64,000 bases of DNA from Methylothermaceae bacteria B42 (lineage in GTDB: Bacteria; Pseudomonadota; Gammaproteobacteria; Methylococcales; Methylothermaceae). The position numbers and the translations under genes are program-made. Location of the stretch: assembly GCA_001566965.1 (NCBI GenBank), contig LSNW01000030.1, positions 1-64,000 on the forward strand. The letters are read 5' to 3'. Below, in pieces: positions 10,745 through 20,297 of the stretch. The notes under the pieces are model-generated. The model saw only the letters and a list, made by a program, of their open reading frames with translations, did not search any database and was not told the origin of the DNA. Within the stretch, counting starts at the first letter, position 1; the number at the start of each line of letters is the position of its first letter.

Positions 10745-10990
10745 GGTGGAATTGCTACAAAAACCGGGCCAGCCGGGACGCCATCGTGATTCTTGATGAC
10801 GAACGCCAGTTGATCGGTAAACCCTGGGGCGGAAACCTGCGGACCACAATCAACGAAAGCATCACCACGGAAAATTGGCTGAAGCATTATTCAGACTCTG
10901 CCGGGCTCCCTTCCCTGAAGCCCCCTTCGATGCCATCATGGCTATTGATACACCATTAGGCTTCTCCCAGGAGTTCACTCACGGGTTGTT
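10745..10990 (+). pseudogene. Decayed gene fragment, possibly DUF429-like
   Basis: One frame from about 10757 reads NRASRDAIVILDDERQLIGK and on to ITTENWLKHYS near 10893; a second frame from about 10875 reads APFDAIMAIDTPLGFSQEF up to about 10980. Together they look like one N-terminal region split by a frameshift around 10880-10900, with no start region or C-terminal part left. The AIDTPLGF phrase resembles DUF429 proteins (RNase H-like fold), but this is a memory match only. It ends where the neighbouring minus-strand gene ends. Confidence 0.35.
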
Positions 10991-11503
10991 CAAAATTAAC
11001 TTCAAAGCCCGTCTGGGTAGTAGAGGTTGGCTATCTCCCGGCTGGGATTGGAGGGTGTCTTCATAGACTGTAGTGAGGAATTTCACAAATTCCCGCTCCC
11101 GCTGGAGCCGTTCATGCAGGTCATCGGTACTCCACATCTGATCCAATAATTGTTTGGCATGGTGGTGGATGGTAAGCACGATAACGTCGGGCGCGTGGGT
11201 AAACGATTGGCGAATCTGATCCTGTAAATCGTCCACCGCCTTTAAATATCGCTGATAATCGCGCAAATCCTGATCAAGCTTGCTTTCCAGTTGTTCCAAA
11301 TCCGTTTGTTGCTGGCGTTTGATGCGTTCCAATTCGAATTCCATTTCCAGCAGGCGCTTACGCCGCGCCATTTCCAAAGATAACTCCATTTCTTTCTGCC
11401 GGCGCTTAAAATCCACGCGATCGGCTTCCAGTTCCCGCAGATGACGGCGGTTCTCCTGACGCAACAAGCGGACAAGTTTGAAGAAGTGGGAACTTAGGCT
11501 CAT
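10979..11503 (-). CDS. Coiled-coil protein, unknown function
   Basis: A 174-residue protein dominated by a long charged helix: residues about 10-90 are rich in Glu, Arg, Lys and Leu in heptad-like spacing, followed by a mixed domain with an FTHAPDVIVLTIHHHAKQLL stretch. No membrane segment or signal peptide. The start at 11503 forms an ATGA overlap with the gene upstream; a longer reading from 11521 is less likely. It is the third gene of a ggt-led operon. Function unknown. Confidence 0.6.
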   Translation of the reverse strand: MSLSSHFFKLVRLLRQENRRHLRELEADRVDFKRRQKEMELSLEMARRKRLLEMEFELERIKRQQQTDLEQLESKLDQDLRDYQRYLKAVDDLQDQIRQSFTHAPDVIVLTIHHHAKQLLDQMWSTDDLHERLQREREFVKFLTTVYEDTLQSQPGDSQPLLPRRALKLILNNP

Positions 11504-11850
11504 AAATACTCCGACAAACAATGATATTTATCACGCCATTTTTTATCCGAAGCCAACAACAAAACCAAATATAACCGCAAAATCAGAGGATAATTATTAC
11601 CTTCTAGCTGGAGCCCAAGCAGGCGCCAACAGGATCTCCATATTTCTTTGGGAAGCTTGTGACGGTTTATCCGCCACTGCTTTTTTGAGGAAGACGCCAA
11701 AATACGCCAATACTTCCTGTCCGTTCCCCTGATTTTTTGACGCCGTTTGGCCATTTTTTGTTGCAAACGCTGGCGCTTGACAAGATACTGACTTTGCCGG
11801 CTCTTGAGTTTTTTCTCTAATTTGGCTTGCTTCAAAGACAACAAAATCAT
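11500..11850 (-). CDS. Small basic protein, unknown function
   Basis: A 116-residue, strongly basic protein (many Lys, Arg and Gln in the first 70 residues, helix-like), with a more hydrophobic C-terminal region around NNYPLILRLYLVLLLA. It overlaps ggt by 4 bp (ATGA) at its start and the coiled-coil gene by 4 bp at its end, so all three are probably translated as a unit. I do not recognise it. Confidence 0.55.
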   Translation of the reverse strand: MILLSLKQAKLEKKLKSRQSQYLVKRQRLQQKMAKRRQKIRGTDRKYWRILASSSKKQWRINRHKLPKEIWRSCWRLLGLQLEGNNYPLILRLYLVLLLASDKKWRDKYHCLSEYL

Positions 11851-13523
11851 GGTCTTGACTCTACCATGGCTTTCCCTTCCCGCCTTGGGTCGGATGCGGC
11901 ATAGACTTTATTGATAGATTTATCCCAAAGAATCGCCTGCATGTTGCCATAAGGTTTTTTTAACTGGCGAAGGTGGTGACCGCGTTTTTTTAAGGCTTCA
12001 ATCTCCCCCGCCCCCAGTCCGCCGGGTTCATATTGAATTTCATCCGGTAAATATTGGTGGTGGAAACGGGGCCAGCCCACCCAGGTTTGCGGCAACATTC
12101 TGTCAGCGAAGTCCAGGACAGCCAAAGTCACCATGGAGATTATCCGGCTGCCACCCGGCGTGCCCAGGATTCCTACCCGCGTGTCGGTCTCCACGAAGGT
12201 GGGCGTCATGCTGGAGAGCATGCGCTTGCCAGGGGCAATGGCATTGGCCTCTCCCCCCACCAAACCATACAAATTGGGAACACCGGGTTTGACGGCGAAA
12301 TCGTCCATCTCATCATTTAGCAGCACGCCGGTGCCCCTGGCCACGAAACCGGAACCGAAGAGATAATTGATACTCAAGGTTGCCGCTACCCGGTTCCCCT
12401 GATGATCCAAAATGGAAAAATGGGTGGTATCGCTGCCTTTGGCCGCCGGATCCGGCACGGGATTCAGCCAGGCACTGGGCAAGGCTTTATCAGGATGGAT
12501 CGCGGCCCTAAGGCCTGCGGCATAATACAGGCTGAGCAGACGCTTTAACGGCATCTTGATGAAATCCGGATCCCCCAGATACAAGGCCCGGTCCCGGTAC
12601 GCCCGGCGCCAGGCTTCCACAATCAAGTGTTTTCGGGTAGCTCTGCCGTCTTTATTTAAATCAAATCCAGAAAGGATATTGAGTGTTTCCAGTAATACAA
12701 TACCGCCGGAAGATGGAGGGGAAGCGGAAGTAATCTTTACATTCCGGTACCGGCCTTTGACAGGCTTCCTTTCAATTACCCGGTATTGCGCCAGATCCTG
12801 ACGCCGCCAGATCCCTCCCGACTCCCGGACCGAGCGCACCAAATTATCCGCAACCGGGCCCTGATAAAACCCGCTCCACCCTTTTTCCGCGATTGCTTCC
12901 AGCGTGTTGGCCAAATCCTTTTGCACTAGGCGAAAACCAGATTCTGGTAAATGACCGTCTTGCAGAAAAATGCGGGCGGATTCTGGATATTTCTTTAGTA
13001 CCGGTAAACGCCGTCGCACTTGCTGCAAAAAACCGGAACTGACGACAAAGCCTTGACGGGCAAGGCGGATAGCCGGCGCCAGCGTGACCCGCAAATGCAG
13101 CCGGCCATAATGCCCGGCCAAATGCGCCAACGCCGCTGGAACCCCTGGTATTCCCGCCGCCAAGGGGCCGTCAATGGACAGGCCAGAGATCACGTTACCC
13201 GAAGCATCCAGGTACATATCCCGGTGAGCAGCCAAGGGTGCCCTTTCGCGGGCATCGAGCATGACTTCACGCTTGTCTTTGTCCCGGTATAACAGAAAAA
13301 ACCCACCACCGCCCAGGCCCGAGCCGGCAGGTTCCACCACGGCCAGGGTGGAAGCCACGGCTACCGCCGCATCAAACGCATTGCCGCCTTTATGCAGAAT
13401 TTCAAAGCCGGCTTCGGTGGCCAATGGGTGGGCAGAGGCAATGGCATCGGCAGGCGGGGTTTTGGCTATCGACAGGCTTAACCACAGAATTAGGGTGAAT
13501 CCCAGCAGGTAGCGTAGTGTCAC
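11847..13523 (-). CDS. ggt: Gamma-glutamyltransferase precursor
   Basis: A periplasmic enzyme that removes or transfers the gamma-glutamyl group of glutathione. The 558-residue chain starts (GTG at 13523) with a signal peptide (LLGFTLILWLSLSIA). The N-terminal NAFDAAVAVASTLAVVEP and GLGGGGFFLLY motifs and the DARERAP substrate-binding stretch are typical. The autoprocessing site is D-TTHFS with the catalytic Thr at about 366, and GTGVLLNDEMDDF is the small-subunit motif near the active site. All key residues are present. Two small genes follow with 4-bp overlaps. Confidence 0.95.
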   Translation of the reverse strand: MTLRYLLGFTLILWLSLSIAKTPPADAIASAHPLATEAGFEILHKGGNAFDAAVAVASTLAVVEPAGSGLGGGGFFLLYRDKDKREVMLDARERAPLAAHRDMYLDASGNVISGLSIDGPLAAGIPGVPAALAHLAGHYGRLHLRVTLAPAIRLARQGFVVSSGFLQQVRRRLPVLKKYPESARIFLQDGHLPESGFRLVQKDLANTLEAIAEKGWSGFYQGPVADNLVRSVRESGGIWRRQDLAQYRVIERKPVKGRYRNVKITSASPPSSGGIVLLETLNILSGFDLNKDGRATRKHLIVEAWRRAYRDRALYLGDPDFIKMPLKRLLSLYYAAGLRAAIHPDKALPSAWLNPVPDPAAKGSDTTHFSILDHQGNRVAATLSINYLFGSGFVARGTGVLLNDEMDDFAVKPGVPNLYGLVGGEANAIAPGKRMLSSMTPTFVETDTRVGILGTPGGSRIISMVTLAVLDFADRMLPQTWVGWPRFHHQYLPDEIQYEPGGLGAGEIEALKKRGHHLRQLKKPYGNMQAILWDKSINKVYAASDPRREGKAMVESRP

Positions 13524-13548
13524 AATTCGATACCCATAATGGAAGAGG

Positions 13549-14302
<754 letters not shown>

Positions 14303-14527
14303 TGTCGTTATTCTCCTAACCCGGATTTTTCATCAGCATCCCGGATGATGGCGCAGGACAGGTGCGGCTGGGCGCCGGGCTGGACTGAAAGCCATAGCCG
14401 CAGCTATGGCTTGAAAGAAGCCCAAACCCAGGCGTGCCTGGACAAGCCAGGGCCGGGATAGGATTCGGGCTGAATCCAAATTGGATTTTGTGGAAATGAT
14501 GAAACTTAAGCATTTTATGCATAAATA
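14303..14527. repeat. Palindrome-dense intergenic region
   Basis: Between rsmD and coaD lie several separate inverted repeats: a 10-bp stem with CGCA loop (14389-14398/14403-14412), the 14-bp palindrome CCAGGCGTGCCTGG (14428-14441), and GGATTC-N5-GAATCC (14461-14477). No coding sequence. The stretch GGCGCCGGGCTGGACTGAAAG on the plus strand, read as its complement, weakly resembles the core of the repeats at 43.9 and 47.0 kb. Confidence 0.5.
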
Positions 14528-15130
14528 TCAGTTACTTACGGAAAAGCCAGAATCCGGCTGGTGAAATATCCGGGTTACTTCTCTGCTGAAGAGATGATAG
14601 CCTACATCTCCCGTTGTCTTGCTTTTCCACAGCCGCCAATTGCCGGGCACTGGCAGTTCTTTGAGCTGGCTTTCCGCTTCAATATAAATAAAAGCATGGT
14701 TGGAAAGCCATTGCCATTGTTCAAGGGCGGTGGCACAAGGTTCTATGAGCTTTTTTTCAAACGGAGGATCGAGGAATACCACATCAAAAGGTTCGCTTGG
14801 GGCCTGCTTCAAAAAACGGATGGCATCGGCGCCGACCGTCTCAATTTGTGAAGCCTCCAGAGACCGGCGATTTCTTTCCAAAGACCGGATCACTTTCGGG
14901 TGCGCTTCCACCTGAACCACTACGCGCGCGCCACGGGAAGCGGCTTCAAAACCTAATGCCCCGCTCCCGGCGAATAAATCCAAACAACGGGCGTCAATCA
15001 AGTCTTCCCTGAGCCAATTGAACAGGGTTTCCCGAACCCTGGCCGGAGTTGGGCGTAAACCCGGCAGAGCGGGAAAGTGCAGCTTTCGTCCCCGCCACTG
15101 GCCAGCGATGATGCGTACTTCATTTTTCAT
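14528..15130 (-). CDS. rsmD: 16S rRNA (guanine966-N2)-methyltransferase
   Basis: An AdoMet-dependent enzyme that methylates G966 of 16S rRNA in the assembled small subunit. From ATG at 15130 it has 200 residues, the usual size. The motifs are RIIAGQWRGRKL at the N-terminus, RVRETLFNWL, LDLFAGSGALGFEAASRGA (AdoMet binding) and DVVFLDPPF (catalytic DPPF). The start at 15130 overlaps the upstream peptidase gene by 11 bp; a longer reading to 15163 adds residues that the family lacks. Confidence 0.94.
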   Translation of the reverse strand: MKNEVRIIAGQWRGRKLHFPALPGLRPTPARVRETLFNWLREDLIDARCLDLFAGSGALGFEAASRGARVVVQVEAHPKVIRSLERNRRSLEASQIETVGADAIRFLKQAPSEPFDVVFLDPPFEKKLIEPCATALEQWQWLSNHAFIYIEAESQLKELPVPGNWRLWKSKTTGDVGYHLFSREVTRIFHQPDSGFSVSN

Positions 15131-16457
15131 CGCCTGATTTTGATTGCCGCACGGCGCCGCCACCCACCAGAACAGTCTGAAAGCGGTTCAGGTCAATCCG
15201 GCGGCGGAAGGCGTCGGCAATCTCGGAAATGGTCACCTTTTCCACTTTTTCAGTGAAGGTATCCAGATAATCCAGGGGCAAATCATAAAAACCAATCATT
15301 GCCACATATTCCGCCAGCTTGCTGTTGCTGTCATAGCGCAGCACAAACCCACCGGTAATATTCTTCTTGGCAGCCTTGAGTTCTTCTATGGTGGGCCCTT
15401 TGGCCTGAAATTCGGCGATGGTTTTCCGCAAGACTTCAAGGGCCGGGTAAGCCTGGTCATTACGGGTTTGCAGCCCGGCCAAATAGGGGCCCTTCTCTTT
15501 CATGGGGGCAAAATAGCTATAGGCACTGTAGGCGAAGCCGCGCTTCTCCCGCACTTCCTTGACAATCCGGGACACGAAGCCGCCACCGCCCAGGGCGTAA
15601 TTGCCCACATACAAGGGGAAATAATCAGGGTCCTTGCGCTTTAGCACCGGCATGCCGGTGTAAATGTGGGTCTGGGCGGAAGGGAATACTTTTCGCTGAA
15701 TATCGGCTTTTTCCGGAACCGGCACTTCGGGAATGGCCGGCGCTGGCTCACCTTCAGGCAACCCACCCACCAATGCCTTGGCTATCTTTTTCGCTTCGGA
15801 TTTATCCACCGCCCCGACTATCACCACCACAGCATTGGAAGCCACATAGTAGCGTTGGTGAAACTCGCGCAAATCTTGCCGCTGAATCGCTTGAACCGTC
15901 TCAATGGTGCCATCGCTCGGATGGGCGTAGGGGTAATTCCGGTAAATCGCTTCAAAAAACATCATACCGGCCAGCTCACCCGGGGATTCTTCCCGTTGTT
16001 TCAGTCCAAGCAAGAGGCGTTTCTTTTCCCGTTGAAAGTCCAAATGAGCGAAACGGGGTGATTTCAAAATCTCGGCGGCAGTTTCCAATGCGGTTTGTAG
16101 TTTGTCGGATTCAGTCAAGCTGCGCAAAGACAGCCAAGCGCTGTCCCGGGAGACGCCGGTGCCGAGTTGAGCGCCCACGCTCTCCAACCGCAAGGCGATC
16201 TCGTCTGCGTTCCATTCCCCAGCGCCGGTGTCCAGCAACGCGGATGTCAGGGTCGCCAGTCCATACTTTTCCCCATCCCAAGCGCTGCCAGCGGCAAACA
16301 AAACCCGGATATCCACCAGTGGCAACTGCGGGTTATGAACATAATAGACTTTCGCGCCCTGGGGCAATCGCCACTGTTCTATCTTCGGTCCCGCCCAACC
16401 GGAGAGCGGTATCACTATCAGCAGCAGTAACAGTATTTTGAGTGTTTTAACGAACAT
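15120..16457 (-). CDS. M16 family protein without the zinc motif
   Basis: A 445-residue M16-like (insulinase/pitrilysin fold) protein with a signal peptide (LKILLLLLIVIPLSGWA). The expected HxxEH motif is absent: the corresponding segment reads GLATLTSALLDTGAG, so it should be the non-catalytic partner of the zinc protease encoded just upstream. The ATG at 16457 has a GGAGG ribosome site inside the end of the preceding gene. Such paired active and inactive M16 genes next to rsmD are common in gammaproteobacteria. Confidence 0.88.
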   Translation of the reverse strand: MFVKTLKILLLLLIVIPLSGWAGPKIEQWRLPQGAKVYYVHNPQLPLVDIRVLFAAGSAWDGEKYGLATLTSALLDTGAGEWNADEIALRLESVGAQLGTGVSRDSAWLSLRSLTESDKLQTALETAAEILKSPRFAHLDFQREKKRLLLGLKQREESPGELAGMMFFEAIYRNYPYAHPSDGTIETVQAIQRQDLREFHQRYYVASNAVVVIVGAVDKSEAKKIAKALVGGLPEGEPAPAIPEVPVPEKADIQRKVFPSAQTHIYTGMPVLKRKDPDYFPLYVGNYALGGGGFVSRIVKEVREKRGFAYSAYSYFAPMKEKGPYLAGLQTRNDQAYPALEVLRKTIAEFQAKGPTIEELKAAKKNITGGFVLRYDSNSKLAEYVAMIGFYDLPLDYLDTFTEKVEKVTISEIADAFRRRIDLNRFQTVLVGGGAVRQSKSGDEK

Positions 16458-17871
16458 GGCCACCTCCCATCACCGGCGCGCTTGACGCTTTACCCGGTTC
16501 AATCGGCAGTGGCTCCAGATGACCCACGGTAAGATGATCCGCTATTAAATATTTACGGGCCACCTGTTGTACTTGCTCGGCGCTAATCTGTTTAATCCTG
16601 TCTACATATTCATCCATTCGTTGCCATCCCAATCCCACGGTTTCCAATAATCCCATCTGCATCGCCTGGTAAAACATGGAGTCCCTTTCGTAAATCGCCT
16701 CGGCGGTGACCTGGGTTTTGACCCGTTCCAGCTCCTCCGGGGTCACCAGGGTTTCCTGTAGTTCCTTCACTTCCTTGAGCAGGGCTTGCTCCAGTTCCTT
16801 TAAAGTATGTCCCTGAGAAGGCGTGCCATCCAATAAGAACAAGGTTTGAAGACGATCATAGAGGTCATAGCCGGCACCGGCACTCGCGGCAATCTGACTG
16901 CCACGAATCAAGCGCCTGGAAAGCCTGGCGCTGTTGCCGCCATCCAAGATGCCAGCCAGGACATTCAAGGCATAGGCCTGCCAACGCTGCTCTTCGGGGA
17001 GTGTCGCCAACACCGGCACTTTATAACCCATTATCAAATAAGGTAGCTTGGCGGGAAGACGCACGGTCAATCGCCTTTCCCCGTGCTGTTCTACTTCGGT
17101 ACGTGGTTTCAAAGGCGCGATTTCGCTTGGTTTCAGTGGACCAAACCAGCGTTTTGCCAAGGCAAAGACCTTGGCCGGCTGCACATCGCCAACCACGACC
17201 AGCGTAGCGTTATTTGGCGCATACCATTGTTGATACCAGTCTTTCAAATCTCCCAGGGTCAGATGCTCGATATCGGCCGGCCAGCCAATCACGGGATTCT
17301 GATAAGGGCTATTGGTGTAGGCCACTGCCATGAAATGCTCGTGGGTCTTGGCGCGGGGTTGGTCGTCGGTACGCATGCGCCGCTCCTCGAGCACTACCTG
17401 TTTTTCCTTGTCAAATTCTTCTTTCTGCAAACGGAGATGACGCATCCGGTCGGCCTCCAGCTCAAAAGCGATAGGCAAACGGGACTTTTCCAAGCGCTCG
17501 AAGTAGGCCGTATAGTCATTGCCGGTAAAGGCGTTCTCGCGGCCGCCATTCTCGGCGATGATGCGGGAAAATTCCCCGGGCCCGTGCTTTTCCGTGCCCT
17601 TGAACATCATGTGTTCCAGCAAATGGGAGATACCGGTGATTCCGCCATACTCATAACTGGAACCCACTTTGTACCAAACCTGGGAAACCACCACCGGGGC
17701 CCGGTGATCCTCCTTGACAATCACCTTCAGGCCATTTTCCAACTGGGTTTGTTGCACCCGGCCAGCCGCAGCACAAGCAGCCATCGGCAATAACAGAGCA
17801 ACAACCAACAGATACCGCGTCCAGGTGGTTATGAATTGAAATATTGACCTGCTGGTATGTTTTATCCTCAT
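16447..17871 (-). CDS. M16 family zinc metallopeptidase, lipoprotein
   Basis: A 474-residue zinc protease of the M16 family. The HxxEH motif is in GISHLLEHMMFKGT (near residue 85), with the downstream Glu ligand expected about 75 residues later in the EKQVVLEERRMRTDD region. The N-terminus has a hydrophobic stretch ending in PMAAC, so it is probably a lipoprotein on the periplasmic side. Its stop overlaps the start of the inactive partner gene. The pair probably forms a peptide-degrading heterodimer. Confidence 0.9.
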   Translation of the reverse strand: MRIKHTSRSIFQFITTWTRYLLVVALLLPMAACAAAGRVQQTQLENGLKVIVKEDHRAPVVVSQVWYKVGSSYEYGGITGISHLLEHMMFKGTEKHGPGEFSRIIAENGGRENAFTGNDYTAYFERLEKSRLPIAFELEADRMRHLRLQKEEFDKEKQVVLEERRMRTDDQPRAKTHEHFMAVAYTNSPYQNPVIGWPADIEHLTLGDLKDWYQQWYAPNNATLVVVGDVQPAKVFALAKRWFGPLKPSEIAPLKPRTEVEQHGERRLTVRLPAKLPYLIMGYKVPVLATLPEEQRWQAYALNVLAGILDGGNSARLSRRLIRGSQIAASAGAGYDLYDRLQTLFLLDGTPSQGHTLKELEQALLKEVKELQETLVTPEELERVKTQVTAEAIYERDSMFYQAMQMGLLETVGLGWQRMDEYVDRIKQISAEQVQQVARKYLIADHLTVGHLEPLPIEPGKASSAPVMGGGHVR

Positions 17872-18091
17872 TCCTTATCCTCTATAAATTTTCCACCATT
17901 GACCTGTGGGTATTGGGTTCACGACTTGCCTATGAATTCAGCTCTGGTGCTAGGGTATTTCTTCCGTGATTACTTCAGAGTTTCCCAAGGGCGCAATCAT
18001 ACTTGAAGTCAGGGGATGCCTGTCAACTTGATAACCCCCTAAATCCCTATCAAATTAGTATAAAATGGCTTGCCTATTGTAAACGATTATT

Positions 18092-18988
18092 ATGGAATCA
18101 ATGAAAACCGAGCCGCAGAGTACCCCGCCATGGAAACTTTATCTCAACCTTTGCAAACCCAAGGTTGTCGCCCTGATCGTTTTTACCGCCGTGGTCGGGA
18201 TGTTTTTATCGGTTCCGGGCATGGTGCCATGGCAACCCTTAATTTTTGGCACCCTTGGCATTGCGTTGGCAGCGGCATCGGCAGCCGCTTTCAATCACTA
18301 CCTAGACCGCCAGGCGGATGCCGAAATGGCCCGCACCAGCGACCGGCCTCTCCCCCAAGGGCAATTGAGCCCTAAAAATGTATTAGTTTTCGCCAGCGTT
18401 CTTTGCGTTCTTTCCATGGTTATTTTGGTGGCGTGGGTCAATGAGTTAACCGCGGTTTTAACTTTTTTATCCCTGATTGGCTACGCAGTCATTTATACCC
18501 TTTATTTAAAACGGGCCACGCCTCAAAACATCGTCATTGGCGGCGCTGCCGGCGCGGTGCCTCCTATTTTGGGATCGTGCGCGGTGTTAAACAGCATCCA
18601 TCCCAATGCGGTGTTGCTGTTTTTGATTATTTTCTTGTGGACGCCACCTCATTTCTGGGCCTTGGCCATTGCCAAAAAAGATGAATACGCCAAAGTGGAT
18701 ATTCCCATGCTCCCCGTCACTCACGGGGTGGAATTCACTGGCTTGCAAGTTTTACTCTATACCATTCTGCTTTTTGTCATCAGCTTGATACCCTATTTGG
18801 CCGGGATGAGCGGTTTAATCTATTTGGTAGCCGCGGTCATTCTCGGCGCCATTTTTCTTTATCTGGCGGCGAAACTCAAACAGCATCCCGACGATAAAAA
18901 ACTGGCCATGAAGACTTTTGGCTATTCCATTTTCTACCTCACCAGTATTTTTATATTTCTGCTTCTAGATCACTATATTCGGATCTGA
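18092..18988 (+). CDS. cyoE: Protoheme IX farnesyltransferase (heme O synthase)
   Basis: Transfers a farnesyl group to heme b to make heme O, the substrate of heme A synthase. The 298-residue UbiA-family protein has about nine membrane helices. The prenyl-diphosphate site [21 protein letters not shown] (near residue 69) and the second acidic region around [21 protein letters not shown] are conserved. It lies on the opposite strand to the rest of the oxidase cluster, separated from ctaA by rpoH-ftsX-ftsE, an unusual position. Confidence 0.95.
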   Translation: MESMKTEPQSTPPWKLYLNLCKPKVVALIVFTAVVGMFLSVPGMVPWQPLIFGTLGIALAAASAAAFNHYLDRQADAEMARTSDRPLPQGQLSPKNVLVFASVLCVLSMVILVAWVNELTAVLTFLSLIGYAVIYTLYLKRATPQNIVIGGAAGAVPPILGSCAVLNSIHPNAVLLFLIIFLWTPPHFWALAIAKKDEYAKVDIPMLPVTHGVEFTGLQVLLYTILLFVISLIPYLAGMSGLIYLVAAVILGAIFLYLAAKLKQHPDDKKLAMKTFGYSIFYLTSIFIFLLLDHYIRI

Positions 18989-19002
18989 CGCCACTAACGA
19001 AA

Positions 19003-19032
19003 AAAGGCCATCCCTCTGCGGCGATGGCCTTT
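19003..19032. terminator. Bidirectional terminator between cyoE and rpoH
   Basis: A 10-bp stem AAAGGCCATC/GATGGCCTTT (19003-19012 and 19023-19032), with an A-run before it and T-rich end after it, lies between the convergent stops. Confidence 0.75.
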
Positions 19033-19059
19033 CTGTCATCAAATTAAATGCAATACAAA

Positions 19060-19926
19060 TTAAGCGGCTTCTTGCAACATGTAATTCTTCAGTTTCTTGA
19101 GCGCATTCTTTTCCAATTGGCGAATACGTTCTGCGGATACGTTATAGCGCCCTGCCAGTTCTTGCAAGGTAGCTTTTTTTTCGGTCAACCACCGAGATTC
19201 GAGAATATCGCGGCTACGCTCATCCAATTGTGCCAAGGCAAATTCAAGGCGCTTACTCTCCATGGCATCCCATTGGGATTCTTCCAGTTGCCTGGCAGGA
19301 TCGTCACCGCTGCCACTTTCCAAAAAATAAACCGGCGCTAAAACCCGGCTTTCATCCGAATCATCAACGGTACCGTCAAACGCCACATCATGTCCGTTGA
19401 GCCGCTCTTCCATCTCTTGAACGGTATCCACTTTTACGCCCAAATCATCCGCGACTTTCTGCGCTTCAGATTTGTCCAGCCAATTGAGCTGCTTTTTGGC
19501 TTTGCGCAAATTGAAGAACAGTTTACGCTGGGCCTTGGTGGTGGCGATTTTAACAATTCGCCAATTTCTGAGAATAAACTCGTGAATCTCGGCTTTAATC
19601 CAATGCACGGCAAAGGAAATCAGGCGCACACCCATTTTAGGGTCGAACCGCTTCACCGCTTTCATTAGACCGATATTTCCCTCTTGAATCAAATCCGGCA
19701 GTGGCAATCCATAACCCAAATAATTTCTGGCTATCGGCACCACAAAACGCAAATTGCACAAGATCAACCGACGGGCCGCTTCAATGTCATTTTCTTCACG
19801 ATATCTTTCCGCCAGGGCGCGTTCTTCTTCCGCAGTTAGGCGGGGAAATTTATTGACCGCAACGATGTACTCATTGACAGAACCGATGGATTGTCCAATT
19901 CCAGGTACTACCAGCGCCTTGCTCAT
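19060..19926 (-). CDS. rpoH: Heat-shock sigma factor RpoH (sigma-32)
   Basis: Directs RNA polymerase to heat-shock promoters. The 288-residue protein has region 2 ([18 protein letters not shown], then [21 protein letters not shown]), the RpoH box just after it ([12 protein letters not shown]) that is specific to this sigma factor, and the region 4 helix-turn-helix ([24 protein letters not shown]). The ATG at 19926 has the ribosome site AAGGGGG; a longer reading to 19965 is not needed. It follows ftsX, as in most gammaproteobacteria. A CIRCE element lies 40 bp upstream of the start. Confidence 0.96.
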   Translation of the reverse strand: MSKALVVPGIGQSIGSVNEYIVAVNKFPRLTAEEERALAERYREENDIEAARRLILCNLRFVVPIARNYLGYGLPLPDLIQEGNIGLMKAVKRFDPKMGVRLISFAVHWIKAEIHEFILRNWRIVKIATTKAQRKLFFNLRKAKKQLNWLDKSEAQKVADDLGVKVDTVQEMEERLNGHDVAFDGTVDDSDESRVLAPVYFLESGSGDDPARQLEESQWDAMESKRLEFALAQLDERSRDILESRWLTEKKATLQELAGRYNVSAERIRQLEKNALKKLKNYMLQEAA

Positions 19927-19966
19927 GTGAACCCCCTTTTTATTGTGAATTTGAATGGCATCCAAT

Positions 19967-19993
19967 TTAGCACTCTTTAAAAGAGAGTGCTAA
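19967..19993 (-). promoter_or_regulatory. CIRCE element (HrcA operator) upstream of rpoH
   Basis: The exact consensus TTAGCACTC-N9-GAGTGCTAA lies at 19967-19975 and 19985-19993. CIRCE is the binding site of the repressor HrcA, usually found before groESL or dnaK operons. Here the nearest start is that of rpoH (19926). hrcA itself is not in the window. Confidence 0.9.
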
Positions 19994-20059
19994 TAATTTT
20001 TTTAGTTCCCTCAAATCACAAAAAAATGTAACTACTCGTCCGTACTGGAAGAAGGCACC

Positions 20060-20255
20060 ATGGGTGGTCTGTGGAGGAAGTGTCTTTGGCAAAGATGCCA
20101 AAGCAAAGCCTACAGGGGCGAGCCGGACCGAAAGTCCGGTGGACTTTCGCAGCCGGGCAAGCGCCCGAACAGGGAGGTTTGGGCAGGACTTTCTTGCAAA
20201 GCAGGATTGAGCAGCAAGAAAGTATCCACGGTATCTTCCGAAACAGACCACCCAT
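20060..20255. repeat. 196-bp element with 13-bp terminal inverted repeats
   Basis: ATGGGTGGTCTGT (20060-20072) recurs as its exact complement at 20243-20255; GGAAG follows at nearly the same distance on both sides. The inside is palindrome-rich: CGAAAGTCC-ggt-GGACTTTCG (20129-20149) and CCGGAC-N5-GTCCGG (20123-20139). No open frame of note. It may be a small non-autonomous mobile element or a structured leader between ftsX and rpoH. No clear target-site duplication was found. Confidence 0.55.
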
Positions 20256-20297
20256 AGGGGTCTAACAGTTGCATAATATGAAGCTTTGACTTGATTT

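Noticed and set aside
14561-15012. Plus-strand frames opposite rsmD
   Set aside because: rsmD is complete in the other direction and has its AdoMet and DPPF motifs.
15120-16457. M16 gene as a decayed pseudogene because HxxEH is missing
   Set aside because: The frame is complete and inactive M16 partners are standard in this gene pair.
19994-20059. A sigma-70 promoter for rpoH upstream of CIRCE
   Set aside because: No -35/-10 pair with fair match and spacing could be fixed by eye.
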